Shown: positions 1-11,902, counted from the stretch's first letter. The stretch: DNA of 64,000 bases from Hirsutella rhossiliensis (GCF_020360975.1 NW_025408675.1:1798001-1862000); one strand, 5' to 3'. Notes: generated from the letters alone by a model not told the origin. Made by a program: numbers and translations.

Positions 1-1058
1 ATATATAAATAGGATATAAAGGACGATAAGTTATATATATATTTATAAAGAATAGGTATTAGTAGGCTAGCCTTTAAAACGATATTTATAGCGTAATCTC
101 TTCCTATAAAGAATACTAATACTTTATAACTAAGAGACCCTAGGAAGTTATAACCGCGACCGTGCCTAGCTACCCTATAAGTAAGATTTACTTCGATAGC
201 TAGTATATACTATCTAATTATAGGTATTTATACCTTATAAAAGTATAAGACGACCTTACTAAATAAGTAAAAGTAACCCTAGTTAAAGGAATTACTATAA
301 GAGCTATAACTAAATTTATACTATTTATTATTTATAGGTATAGCGTAATACTATACGCTATAATTAATAGAGGGCCTAAAATAAAAAAAGACTTTAAGTA
401 TATCTTAGAAGATATAAGCGTTAAAGTTATTTAAACTTTAATATATAATTTAAAGGTAAACGTAGTAGTAAAATAAAGGCACTAAAGGTTAATAATAGTA
501 CTTATAAAAATAGTAGAGAAAAAAGGTAAGTAGATTAAATACCTTAACTAAGTAATCCTTATAGACTAAATAGTAGTTAAAAAGTCTTATAGAATATTAG
601 CTTTCTACCTACTATATAGATAGGAACTAGTACTACCTCTTAAGGTAGAATACTTAACTTAGCGACTAATTAACTAAGATAAAGTAAAGATAAGAAAAGA
701 ATTATTTAAAGTATAAGTATAAGTTTTAAAAAAGAAAGAAAAAGATATAAAAAAAGCTAAGAAAAGAGTAATAAGATATCGGAATCGATTAATAGAAAGG
801 ATAGATAAAGCTAATAAGTATATAATATAGAAAGAAAGCCTATAACCTAGAGACCTTATTTTACTATTTAACGTAAGACGATTAAATAATCTAAGGAGGT
901 AAGCTAAGTATTAAATAAGGTAGAACGGTCCCTTTTAAGTAGTATCGCGCTTAAAGTAGTCTAGGGCGTATAGGATTAAGACTTTAGATAAAATTATACT
1001 TAATAAGATAATCTTAGGAGAGTATTTAAAGAAGTTTAAAAAGGATAAAGAAGGTTAA
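1..1058 (+). pseudogene. Gypsy integrase (C-terminal part of pol), copy A
   Basis: In the + strand, broken reading frames with TAG/TAA at former Gln or Trp codons carry the integrase part of a gypsy polyprotein. The clearest part is about 840-1055: a run starting PRDLILLFNVRRLNNLRR, then NGPF and a 'VVSRLK' segment. This matches the GPY/F-type module at the end of gypsy integrases, which sits after the charged helix seen at about 640-830. The frame ends at a TAA at 1056-1058. I see no chromodomain after it. The same segment in copy B lies at about 50917-49860 on the - strand. The gene is inactivated by RIP. Confidence 0.75.
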
Positions 1059-3830
1059 TAGTACTTTATTAAGGACGACTAGTTACTTTAAGATAAGATT
1101 ACTCTTAATAAGAAGAGGAAGGAAGAAATAATAGATAAAGTAAATAATTTACTACTTTTACTAAGTAAAGAAGCCTTAGATTAAATAGTACTATAGTTAT
1201 AATAACTCCTTAATAAACCTTAAAAGGATTAAAGCTAGGAAGAGAAAGAAGAGACTATAGATACCTAAGAAAGGCCTAAGGTATACGATTAAGGTTTAGC
1301 TACTATAACTTAATAAAGTAAAAAAAGATGTTTATATAGGAGCCTTAAAGACGTTAATTTAATAAGAAAAAGAAGAGGTAAAAAGGAGCTAAGGAGGAAA
1401 AGGCAGTAAAGATAAAAATCTATAACTATTATAAGAAGTATACTAAAACCTAACTAGTAACTAAGGCACCGTTTAACTATTTAATCGAAGGACGACTATA
1501 GTAGCTAAGATATTTATAAGCGCCCTACCTACTACCTTATTATTTTAAATTTTCTACCTAAAGCTCCTTAAGTAAATAAAGATAATATTTCCTACCCTTT
1601 CTTAATAATAACCTACCTTTTACTACCTTAAAGAAGATAAATAAAGATATAATTAAATAAGAAAATAAGAAAATAAATATTCTTACTACCTACCTCCTTT
1701 AAGAATAGGATTTTTTACTTTATAGATAGGGATATTTATTCTTTATTATAAAAGGGGAGACCCGCTATAGTAAAAATAAATACGCTTATAAGATAAATTT
1801 TAATATATTTTCGACTTACTAAATTAAACGTATATAACCTTAAGAAAAAAACTTTTACTATTAAAGATAGCGACTAAATAAGGCTACCTACTCTTATTAA
1901 ACTTACTATAGGCTACTATAAAGCGAACTTAAAGACTATTTAATTATTACTTAAGAGAGAGCTCGTTAAACCTATATAATCTCTTTTTAGGTAAAATAGG
2001 CATAAGGTTAATTTCCTCCTCTTCCTTTAAATCCTTAATAAGACTAAAGGGATTAAGGATATTATAAAGAAGATAAAGGGCGGTCTTATTACTAATATAC
2101 TTATTATAAAAAAATTTAATCTCGAGGTTAATATAGAAATTATAACTATATATACGGTTAGCGAATTTATTAAAGTTATAAGTAGCCCTATAGTATCTAA
2201 GGAAGTGCCGCTATTTATAAATAAGCGCTTTATTTAAATCCTAAACGTAGTTAGCATAAAAGGCGCTAATAGTACTTAAAAGAGAGATATACTTATAAAA
2301 AGGAAATATAATATACTTATAAGCCGAAGTTATAGTTATCTAATAAGTTTAAATATACCCTTAATAAAGGTAAGGATTATAAGTTCTATATAAAGTAATT
2401 AAGACTACTTAAGAGTATTCTTACTACTTTAAACTAAGCTAGGAAAAGAAGTATCTACGTAGATAAGTATAAGAATATACCCTTATATTCCTATTTTACT
2501 ATTATAAAGAAATAATAGGTATAGGGAGGCTCTATAGAATAAGCTAGTAAAAAGAGGCTTTATAATATAGTCTAAGGGAATAACCCTTAAAGATAAAAAC
2601 CTCTACTAGATATCTATACCTTCCTTTAGGAAAAGCGGGTTAGGATAAGCCTATCTTAATAAAATAAAATATATATAAAATACATAGGTTAATTACGAGT
2701 AGAATAGATACCCTATTGCCTATTTTAGTATAGTAGTTCCGAAGATATCCGTAATACGAGAATAGGTAGGGCATAGAACATTCTAGTTAAATCTACTACT
2801 TATACTAGAACCTATAGTCTTACGTTAACTATTACGTTATAATTAGACTACCTACTAAGTTAGGAAGATATACTATAGATAGAGCTTTTTAAGTACTATA
2901 GAATATACTAGAAAGCTAACTAATTAGTCTACTAGTAAGCGAGCAATAGTCTATAAAAGACGAAGGATTTCCCTAGGAGTAGTAGATAGAATAAGTAAGT
3001 TTATAAGTATCCTTTATAACGCTATTCTTTTAATATATTATTTAGCCCCTTATATACTCGTTATAAATTCCGGACGAAATCCTACCTTATACTCCTTCGA
3101 CCGATCTTTCCGCTTATATTATTAATTACCTAATTCTATGCTTATTACTTATACCTTCTTATAATAAGCGATTTCTATAAGGATATAGGTTACTAGCCGA
3201 CGTCTATAAGAAAAAGTATAGAAGACGATTTAATTATACTAACCTAGCGTGCTCTTAAGAAAGTAAAAGAAAGGAGAGCGACCGCGCGCTTTAATCCTAA
3301 TAATATTAAGAGCTTTTAATAGAACCTATAACTAAAAGGTAATTTCTATATAAATTAAAAACCCTTAATAACCGATATTATTTCTATTATAGACCTAGGT
3401 CTTAAAGTAATTATAGATCTATAAAAAAAGATAGTTAGAACGAGCTAAGTAGGATTAAATAAGTTAGATAGTCGTTACTTAAAAGTACTTTATATAAAGA
3501 GGAAAGACCTTAGTATAATAATTCTAAGTAAGAAGAGTAGTAGTAATAAGGGAAGGTTATAGAAGAGTAGTTAAAGAGAGGTTAACGATATCTAGTAGCT
3601 CTTTAGTTTTAAGTTTAGCGGTCTTATAAGATATAATAAGAAAGAAGAGGTAGTTATAAAAGGAGAAGATAAGAGGTAGCGGTCTAGAGAAATAAAGAAG
3701 ATAAAGGAGAGAAAAGGAAGAAGAGAAATAAAAAGAGTAAAAAGGAAAAGAAAAGGGTAGATATTAAATAGCTCCTTAATTAATAACTAGTAAAAGAAGC
3801 TATTTAAGCGTAACCCTTAAATATACTTAA
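1059..3830 (+). pseudogene. Accessory ORF A downstream of gypsy integrase, unknown function
   Basis: After the pol stop, sense-strand coding character continues. It is a helix- and Gln/Lys-rich stretch at 1059-1450, a long segment with few stops around 2090-2400, and a strongly basic C-terminal stretch at about 3640-3770. It is interrupted by the solo copia LTR at 2468-3163. I do not recognise a domain. The antisense frame is also open for part of the stretch, so strand assignment rests mainly on continuity and on the stops being explainable as CAG/CAA or TGG changed by RIP. The equivalent in copy B is about 49860-47790. It could be a gag-like duplicate or an env-like extra gene; neither is shown. 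Confidence 0.4.
2468..3163 (+). mobile_element. Solo LTR of a Ty1/copia element inserted in gypsy copy A
   Basis: A 696 bp sequence interrupts the gypsy element. The empty site is visible in copy B. The insert is flanked by the 5 bp direct repeat ataag (2463-2467 and 3164-3168). It begins with tataagaa and ends with ttcttata, a perfect 8 bp inverted terminus. The original ends were probably TG..CA changed to TA..TA by RIP. It matches, in reverse orientation and with the same length of 696 bp, the LTR at 58462-59157 next to a copia pol gene. With no internal region left, it is a solo LTR formed by LTR-LTR recombination. Confidence 0.9.
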
Positions 3831-5334
3831 GACCTTACTATTATAAAGGCTAGCTAAAGTAACTAATAACCGCGCGCTTTAATAACTATTTATTCCTCTT
3901 ACTATACCCTCCTTCTTCCTTCTTTCTTCTTCCCTTTATATATATATATATATACTTTATATGCTTCCCTACTTATAATAATCCCCTTTACTAATATAAC
4001 TTTTATATATATATATAATACCCTCTTAGCCTCTTAGCGTTATAACTTAGAACTACTTACCTTAACTATTTAATCTTATCTTCTCCTTTTCTTTTACTTA
4101 CTTTACCTTTTCTTAAGATATAGCGGCGAACTTAAATAGTATCCTAGGCCTAGCTATAGACCTCCTTAAGAATACCGCTATCTTCTATAGCGTACTATTA
4201 TTTAGGAGTAAGAGCTCTATTTTACCTACTTACTATAGTAAAGTTAAAGTAAAAGGTAGTAAAGGGCGCTTTTATATTAAAGATAAGGAAAGGTTTATAG
4301 ACTAAGACTAATAAGATATTTATTAATAAAAGTAACCTCCTTAGTATCTTTATAGAGATCGTTAGTACTTAATACTAACGGGCCCTATTAAACGGTAGGA
4401 TATTACCCTTAAAGATAGTTAAATAATATATAAGGGCGTTAAAAAGATAAACGGATTTACTAAGAATAAGGCCTACTAAGAAGAGTATATCGTTAACGTA
4501 TATAACTTTCTCTATAAAGCTATTAATAAATAATAAGCTATAAGCTTTAGCCTTAGCGCGATAATTAAGATCTTAATAAAAAGTATCGAGAATATAGTAT
4601 ATCCCTTACCTTACTTACTATTAGTTTATACTAACTATTAAAGGAAACCTATTAAAGATATAAAAAATAGATATATAAAGTACTATAAATACCTAAATAA
4701 TAAGGAGTATTTAATTAAGTTTACCTCTCCTACCTTTAACCTTAGTCGCTTTATATATAAATAAAGATATATAACTAAAGTTATTAACTTTTTAATAGGA
4801 CTAGATAAAGGGGGACTCTATTAAGGAGCGTTCCTTTAAGACTATAGGGAAGGAAACTTAGTCGTTTTTAATACTTAAAAAGAAGGATAGTATACTAGAC
4901 TTTATATATTCCTATAAATATAACGGTAGTTTCTTTATATCCTCTAAGTTCCTTATAACTTTACCTATACGCTAGTCCCTTATACCGCTTAATAAGAAGG
5001 GTAGGAATATAGCTACTTAGCCTTAATAATAATATAATACTAAGTTAAAGGTATAGTAGGGCTATACCTTAAGATAATTAAGTAGCGATACCTAAAGGTT
5101 AAAGTAATTTTAGAGTAAAGGTATAAGGTAATATAAGAAGCCTTATAAATAGATAAAATCTTATACTAAGACTAGTATTACTTTAAGCTAAATAAGAGGA
5201 TAAGTATAAAAGGCTACGTTAATAAGCTAATATATAGAATCTAAGCTATCGCGGCGAACGAACTTAATTATATATAAGTAATATTATAAGATAATAGAGT
5301 TTCCTAGTAGTTTAATAGTAGGGTTAAATAACTA

Positions 5335-5349
5335 TAAAGGATACTATTT
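5335..5349. repeat. Target site duplication, SINE left copy
   Basis: taaaggatactattt, repeated exactly at 6123-6137. The first t may be part of the element, so the duplication is 14 or 15 bp. Confidence 0.9.
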
Positions 5350-6122
5350 TATTATTATTATTAAGATTATACTAGTAACCTATCTAAAGGTATCTAGAAC
5401 TTTAACGTTAAATAAGAGGGAAAAACTAAAGTACTTAGAGGAAAACCCTCCCTTCTTTTATAGCTAGTCCGCCCTTATACTAGGTCGCGGTTATAATATA
5501 TAAGAATCTTACGCTAGCTATCTTAGGTATCGTTATAGTTAGTTAGAATTATATTAGCCTTACTATAAAGTAACCTTAGAAAGTAACTCCTTTATATATA
5601 TAGGGGGTATAGCGTTAATCGGTAGTACGAGCGTTTTTAGTTAATAGTTAATAGTTAATTATATAATTATCTCCGACCTTATCTTATAACGATATCTTCC
5701 TAGGCTCTACCTTATTTTTCCGCTATAAGGCTTAGCGGGCTATTTTTTATTAATGCCGGCCTTTAGCTAGGCCGGTAGTCGGGTTATCGCACTAGCTTTG
5801 CGCTATACTTATCGAGTTACTAGTATCGGCCCTAGGTTTTTATTTTCCCGGTCGGGGGGCCCGGACCGGGGTTAGGGGGAGGTCCTAACGAATTCGTCGC
5901 TAGGTCTAGGTAGGCGAGGTCCGGGCCGGCCTACTTATAGCGGGGCTAGACTGCTAGTATATTTATAAGCGCTTCTAAAAGCGCTAATTAGCTAATTAAT
6001 AAGTAGGTTAGTATAGTCTACTAATCCGACTAAAAATTAATCGTGCCCCTAGCCGGATTCGAACCGACTCTAGCGTTATAGCTAGTAAGCTTCCTAGGTA
6101 TATAACTACTATACTACGAGGG
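5350..6122 (-). mobile_element. tRNA-headed SINE with LINE-type 3' tail
   Basis: A 773 bp insert splits gypsy copy A. It is flanked by the 14-15 bp repeat (t)aaaggatactattt (5335-5349 and 6123-6137); the uninterrupted site exists in copy B near 46262-46290. Read on the - strand, its 5' end starts directly with a tRNA-like sequence holding A and B boxes. A GC-richer body follows. The last ~145 bp (5352 to about 5497) match the 3' end of the LINE at 36165 to about 36310, and both end in (TAA)n. Tail sharing plus a long target duplication indicates target-primed insertion by the LINE enzyme. RIP changes are present throughout. Confidence 0.85.
6044..6122 (-). other. tRNA-derived head of the SINE (Pol III promoter)
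   Basis: On the - strand these 79 bases fold like a tRNA. The B box GGTTCGAATCC (6055-6065) matches the consensus perfectly, and the A box TAGTATAGTAG is at 6106-6116. The T-arm pairs GTCGG with CCGGC, and the last acceptor strand TAGGGGC pairs imperfectly with the 5' end. The anticodon stem appears to enclose a six-base loop, so no anticodon is assigned. Because it abuts the target duplication and is joined to a SINE body, I take it as a SINE promoter and not as a working tRNA gene. Confidence 0.75.
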
Positions 6123-7445
6123 TAAAGGATACTATTTAATTAAGGTTTAATAACTTTTAGCGGAGTCTTTCCTATAAGGATTCCTAGGTATAAACGGATT
6201 TACTAATATAACTATATTATTCTAAGAGATTAAAAAGAATAAGACCTTTAAGAAGTCCTAGAAGTAGTTAACCTTTAAGATAGGCCTAGTAAATAGAAAC
6301 TACCGCTTTAAAAAGATATAGAACTAGCTTATATAGTAAAGAGAGCGAGAAAAGAGCTAACTATACTAGCTACCTTTATAAAGTAACTTAACTTAATCGC
6401 TTAAGCTATATATAGTTTCTTTACGAAACTCCTCCTTAAAAAGACCCTTAACTATTTAATCGCGCTAATAAAAATCGAGAATAAGCCTAGACCTTTATTA
6501 CTTTAAGTATTAACTAAATTAAGCTCTTTATTTAAACTAAGTAGCTTTTCCCTAAGTAACCTTAAGATAGGATCCTTACCCTAGAATCTATAAAGGAGAG
6601 AGCTAAGCGCCCTTACTAGTCCCTTTATCTATATAGAAATAACGCCTTTATTTTCCCTTTTAAATATATAGCTAATTAGACCTACTCCTTACCTATTACT
6701 AACGACCCCTCTAAACGTATAAAGGAGCGAAAGACTTATAACTATACCCCCGCCGATAGCCTAATAAGAAGCTAGTAAGGAAGAAAGGTAGATAGCGCGG
6801 CTACTAACTCGCCTTAAGACTCCGAAATTACTAGGCGCTCGATTAATTACCCTAAGGCTAAAGACTTTAGTAACGCCTACAGCGCGCCCCGTTACTTCCT
6901 AGAAATAAAGTATAGTAATAGCCTCTCTAGCTATAGTCCTTATAAGGTTTATACTAGGCTTTAAACCCTCCTAGGTTAAAGGAGTTAAAAACCTAGGAAT
7001 ATATTAAAACTACCGCTAAGATATTAACGACTATAATTCTATATATTTATATAGAACTACTAGCGATACGATAATAACTAGTCTATAAGACTCTATAGCT
7101 TATCTAATCTAGCTATACCTAAAGCTATAGACTAGTAAAGATACTAACTACTTTATTTCCTTAACGCCCTTAAGAATAATAAGCGCGAATACTTAGGAGT
7201 ATATATAAGGGGTAGTAGATAATTATCTAAAGAAGGAAGTATATAAGTAAAGATAGGAAAGAGCTAAATAAGTAGCTTATAAGTAAAGGGAGGAATAAAT
7301 AATATAAAGGGAAAGGATTATAGTAAAGGAGAAAAGTTCTATCGATAGTTTATTTACTTACTTATATACTTAAGAAAAGAGCCTTACCTATTATTATCGC
7401 GCCCTTTCTATTAATATCTTAGGTTAGAAAGTTACTAAGGAGGAG

Positions 7446-7820
7446 TTTAATAGGTAAGATCGTACCCTTATAGATATTAGCTTATTAAAGGGATAAGACC
7501 CTTAGTACTCCCCTTCTAACTTACTTTTAAGTATACTTAAAGGCGTTATAAAGACCTTAATTATCTAATTAAGTATCTTCCTTAATTATAGTTAATCTAA
7601 ATTTTTATTTTTCCCCTTTAAAGTAAAGGCCGCTAGTTACGCGACTTTAGTAAAAATAAAGAGGTACAAAGTAAAGAAATCTCTAAGACTTATATTTATA
7701 ACTTAAGGCCCTTAGAGCTATATATAGAATAAATAATTAGATAATTATATAGTTAATTACTCTAATAATCCTTAGCTATATACTACGCGTGCTTTAAGTA
7801 TATACCCTTATCCCTATTAA
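7446..7820 (+). repeat. 3' LTR of gypsy copy A
   Basis: 375 bp, the same length as the two LTRs of copy B (44579-44953 and 56763-57137), to which it is the reverse complement. It is preceded by a polypurine tract (aaggaggag), as expected at a 3' LTR. It ends ..cctattaa. Confidence 0.9.
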
Positions 7821-10110
7821 AGTATTAAGTAGAGGTTAATTTAGTTTTAAAGTTATAGCTCGAGCTTAGTAAAAAATATAAGAGTACGCGCTTTTTCCGA
7901 TAAGCGTTTAAAATACCTCTTTAAGAAGTTAAGGTATAAGCTAAACTCTAAGGGAGACTAGCTTTCTCGTTAATAAGCCTCTTTTAATTATATCGCTAAT
8001 AGTATCTCCTTATTTATAGTATCTTTAATTAAAATAAGTATCTATTCTTTAAAGTATACCTAATCTATACTATATTTAGTTTATTTAATTAGCGTTTATT
8101 CTTTAAAGTATTAGCGCTATCTTACTTTATAGTCGCTATATATATAATCTATTATATAGAGGATCTTTATTTTATTATAATAAAAACGTCTAGGCGCTGC
8201 CTTAAAGGCGTCCTTTAAATTATAAGTTTAGTTTAGACGTTTCTATATATTAGTAGGTTAAGATAATTAAGCGATATTTTTAATCTTAATTTTACTACCG
8301 TAACTACTATTTAATTTAAGGGAGTAAGACTATTAACGCTTCCTTAAATAGATAGCGATAGTACTAGCGCGTTTAGTAATTTCCTCTTTTAATTATATAA
8401 CGCGATCTTATAGGCGTTTCGTCTTCTCTAGCTCCTTAATATATACTTATAGAGCTATAAGTTTTTCCTTATAAGATAGTTATCTTATACCTATAAGTAG
8501 CGATATCTTTAATATAATTATAACGCTATCTATAGTAAGGGTTTATTTTAAGGATATATCTTTTTATTCTTTATCTCTTAAGTAAATACTTAATATATAT
8601 AATAAAAAGGCCTTAACTAGTTAACTACTATATCGCGCTATAAGAGCGTTATATAGTCTTCTCTAAGTAGCTATCTCTACTAGGTAACTAAAAAGGGAAG
8701 CTTTAGAAATTATAAGGGAATATATATTATAGTACGATTAGTTAGGTAGTAGAAATAGCTAGAGGTACTATGCTATATATATTATATTCTCTTTATTATA
8801 AGACTAAAGCTTATAAGAAGAGAGATTTCTTTTTTTATTAAAGTAGTAAGTAGTCTATAATATATAAGCGGGGTAAGTATAATTCCCTACTAATACCCTA
8901 CTAATATATTAGTACTACGTACTTAAGTGCTTTATTAGCTTATACCTCTTAGTAGCGCTCTTATAAAGAGTTTCTTTTTCTTAAAGAGAGATTAGCTTTA
9001 TAGTACTAACGGATTCCGTTATTATTATATAAGTAGTAGTTAGTTGCTTTATCTTATAAAGGTATTCCTTACGATAACTCTTATAGTTACCTAAGGTAGT
9101 AGAAAAAGCCCTCTACTATATAGAGGTTAGCTTAAAGAAGAGGGAAGCTCCCTCTATAAATTCCGTTACCCTAGGATAAAAAGGGGGCTTAAGAGGGTCC
9201 TACTTATTAAAGAAGACTAAATTATAGATAGTTTTATTTATACGAGTCTATAGCTCCTTTACTTACTTATCTTAATCTTAGGGCTTTATAAGAATCGTCT
9301 TATAGACCGTAGGGATAGTAAAGGAGTTATTTTTCGATATTATTATAGAAAAGGGGGTAGAAAAGATAGTTAAAAATCGGCTTTTCTAGTAAGAGGGGTA
9401 AAAGGAAGCTATAAAGGATATAAGAAAGGTGCCTTTTATAATAACTAAAAGGTATAGGAATTCTATTCCTCCTAGGCTTATAACTCTTATAAAGAGAGAT
9501 ATAAAAAGTATATATAAAATATATAAAGGTAAAATTAAAAGTAAGGTATCGGATAGGTAAGGTAGAGATATTTAATCCTTATAAGGGCAGTAATTATAGT
9601 AGGGAAGTAATTATTATATTACCTTAATTCTCTTTCTTTCCTCTATTTAACGCCCCTCTTTATACCTATTTAGTATCTTAATTAATAAAGAAGATCCTAC
9701 TTAAAGAAGCTACTAATATCCTTTTAACTATTAAACTTTTTGCCGGTTTTTCCCCTCCTTTCTAGCCGTTGCTAGCATATCCGTCTTATCTCTCGCTACC
9801 TCTATAGGAAGCTATCGCTACTTCTACTTCCCCTCTTACCCCTACCCTCCTCTCTGCACCTCCTTTTAGCTCCTTCTTTAAAACCTGTTTTTTAGCTTCC
9901 TAGGTCCCTCGTGCCACGGGCTATCTCCGAGAACTACGAAATTAGGCCACGCTTCGCGATAATAGTAGGTCTAGCTAATACTTAGTATTTTTAATACTAT
10001 TTACTATTATAATAGCTAATTAAAAGGCGTATTTTAAACCTCTATATAAAAGCTAATAGCTAAAATAGTAGAAAAGCACTATAATTAAATATAGTAATAT
10101 AAAAGTGCGG
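7821..10110. other. AT-rich RIP-degraded region, no intact gene
   Basis: About 2.3 kb with very few CpA or TpG. On the - strand around 8520-8220 a charged helical stretch with few stops can be read, possibly the remnant of a transposon protein, but I cannot name the family. The stretch 9740-9960 is less altered and pyrimidine-rich, so RIP decays towards the gene island. The switch to normal composition is at about 10,070-10,120. Confidence 0.6.
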
Positions 10111-10192
10111 CTTTAATTGCTGTTAGAATATGCTGTCCTGGTTATATAAGACGTGCCCCCAAGTGGGTGAGCTGACTTAATGCGGCGTTCTT

Positions 10193-10285
10193 ATTGGTCT
10201 ATACCTCGGTTAGTGACCTAGCAGATTGGTCTTGGGTACAAGCCTGGCGTGGGGCTGATTCGTGCAGTCCCCACTGCTGTCCAAT
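10193..10285 (+). promoter_or_regulatory. Three CCAAT boxes upstream of SDH2
   Basis: ATTGG at 10193-10197 and 10225-10229, and CCAAT at 10281-10285, all within 390 bp of the SDH2 start. The CCAAT-binding (Hap) complex is known in ascomycetes to control respiratory and iron-using genes, including repression together with HapX under iron starvation. Occupancy here is an inference. Confidence 0.5.
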
Positions 10286-10578
10286 TGAAATGGTTTTTAC
10301 GGTAGCCGAGGATGCCCGGCCTCTCTAGGCTTATGACGAGCTAGACTTTGTCGCCCCCGGCTTTCTCCAACCTGTACTCGATGGTCGCAGCGACGAGCAA
10401 GCATTCTTTCTCCTCGACCACTCAGAGTTCGTCTGCGCCTCCATTCTCCTCGACATCTTCTCGCCACTTCCTCCCTTCCTTGACCTCGTTGGACCTTGTT
10501 CCGCCAGCTCCGCTGTTCGTCATCGCGTCTTTGCCGTCTCCTTCGTCCCTCCCTCGCTGCCTCGCGCCACCCCCAAAC

Positions 10579-11537
10579 ATGGCCGCTCTCCGCTCCTCGT
10601 CCGCTCGAATCCTCGGCTCAGCTGCCGCCCGGACAGCCCTGCGGCCCAGCACCGTCTTTGCGCGCTCCATGGCCTCGGCCAGCGACACGCCCGTCGAGCA
10701 GCACTCCCAGATGAAGACCTTCCAGATCTACCGATGGAACCCGGACACGCCCAGCGAGAAGCCGCGCATGCAGTCCTACACTATCGACCTGAAGAAGACG
10801 GGGCCCATGATTCTCGATGCATTGATCCGCATCAAGAACGAGCTTGACCCGTCTCTAACCTTCCGGCGGAGCTGCCGCGAAGGCATTTGTGGTAGCTGCG
10901 CCATGAACATTAACGGCCAAAACACCCTGGCCTGCCTATGTACGTTTCCCGCGCCCCGGACGCTTGCCGAACTATCCGTCTAACATGCTCTGTTGCAGGC
11001 CGGATCCCCGCAGAGTCTCAGGCCGACGTCAAGCTCTACCCGCTGCCTCATACCTACGTCGTCAAGGACCTTGTGCCCGACTTAACGCACTTTTACAAGC
11101 AATACAAATCCATCAAGCCCTTCCTTCAGCGAGATACCCCCGAGCCCGATGTAAGTTGATACCGTCCACTAGCCATTGGTTGGTGCGTAAACGTAGCTAA
11201 CCCTCTCTAGGGCAAGGAATTCCGTCAGTCAAAGGAGGACCGCCGGAAGCTGGATGGTCTGTATGAGTGCATTCTCTGCGCCTGCTGCTCGACGTCGTGC
11301 CCCTCCTACTGGTGGAACTCCGAGGAATACCTTGGCCCTGCCATCCTGCTGCAGTCATACCGGTGGTTGATTGACACTCGAGACGAGCGCAAGGCCGAGC
11401 GCAAGGCCAACCTGGAGAACTCGATGAGCCTGTACCGGTGCCACACCATCCTTAACTGCACGCGCGCCTGCCCCAAGGGTCTCAACCCAGGCAAGGCGAT
11501 AGCTGAGATTAAGAAACAAATGGCCCTAGGCGTATAG
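10579..11537 (+). CDS. SDH2: Succinate dehydrogenase iron-sulfur subunit, mitochondrial
   Basis: Three exons (10579-10939, 10999-11150, 11211-11537) encode 279 residues. Introns of 59 and 60 bp have gtacgt/ttgcag and gtaagt/ctctag ends. The protein is complex II subunit B, passing electrons from the flavoprotein to ubiquinone on the matrix side of the inner membrane. A basic, Ser/Ala/Arg-rich leader (about 1-40) is a mitochondrial targeting sequence. Cluster ligands are all present: 2Fe-2S at C99, C104, C107, C119; the C191/C194/C197 and C201 group; and C248, C254, C258 for the other two clusters. The start at 10579 has a good CAAACATGG context; the frame is open upstream to 10348, but that stretch does not look like a presequence. 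P202, N207 and H249, the positions altered in carboxamide-resistant fungi, are wild type. Confidence 0.97.
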
Positions 11538-11902
11538 AGACGGCCATATGGGAGATGGGTAGCTAATGCTACCGAGGGTTTTTTTTTTTTTGCCCCTGGA
11601 GACTGGAGCATGGTATACGTCGATGCAAAACGGCCACGCAAGGGGTGAGTGCCACGTGTAAAAACAGTCAATGATTACAGTCACTTTAGTATGGCTATCG
11701 CTTTGGAGTTGTTCTTTGGATACGGAGAATTCTCATCGATAGCCCACGTGATGAAGGCTCCATGCCTTCGATTGTTGATGCCAGAGTTGCTCGGCGGAAG
11801 TCCATATCGACTTGATCGTGCGACAGTACGAGAAGAAAGGGTTCCTCATGCGTCTAATAAACGCTAGCTGCATTTCTATGCCGCGTTTGTGGACCTTGTG
11901 TT
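11538..11902. other. Convergent 3' region between SDH2 and bHLH gene
   Basis: 365 bp between two stop codons, with a run of 13 T at 11579-11591 shortly after the SDH2 stop and CACGTG sites at 11653-11658 and 11745-11750. No gene seen. Confidence 0.6.

Larger units (their letters stand above)
4126..7437 (+). pseudogene. Accessory ORF B of gypsy element, unknown function
   Basis: A second sense frame begins at about 4126, where ATA GCG GCG AAC probably was an ATG start changed to ATA. A TA-rich stretch and a pyrimidine-rich tract lie just before it (about 3900-4110), as in a promoter. The frame reads well to about 5330 apart from RIP-type stops. It is split by the SINE at 5350-6122, then continues with similar character towards the 3' LTR. 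Removing the SINE leaves about 2.5 kb of coding-like DNA. No domain is recognised. In copy B the same start is near 47490, reading left. It may be a second gene driven by its own internal promoter rather than part of gag-pol. Confidence 0.4.
1..7820 (+). mobile_element. Ty3/gypsy LTR retrotransposon copy A, 3' part, RIP-degraded
   Basis: This is the 3' portion of the element that is complete, in the opposite orientation, at 44579-57137. The first base of the window corresponds to about 50917 there. Removing the two nested insertions leaves about 6.33 kb, which agrees with the 6.34 kb between that point and the outer LTR edge of copy B. From left to right it holds the end of pol (integrase), a long accessory coding region, a purine-rich tract (about 7437-7445) and the 3' LTR. 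Differences from copy B are mostly C/T and G/A transitions, as expected for RIP. The 5' half lies outside the window. The reading frames carry many TAG/TAA stops, so it is dead. Confidence 0.9.

Noticed and set aside
6044..6122. Functional tRNA gene
   Set aside because: Acceptor stem mismatches, odd anticodon loop, direct contact with the target duplication and fusion to a repeat body point to a SINE head.
10348..10578. Upstream extension of the SDH2 frame (77 extra codons)
   Set aside because: It is Ser/Pro-rich and pyrimidine-driven with no targeting character; M at 10579 gives a typical presequence and length.
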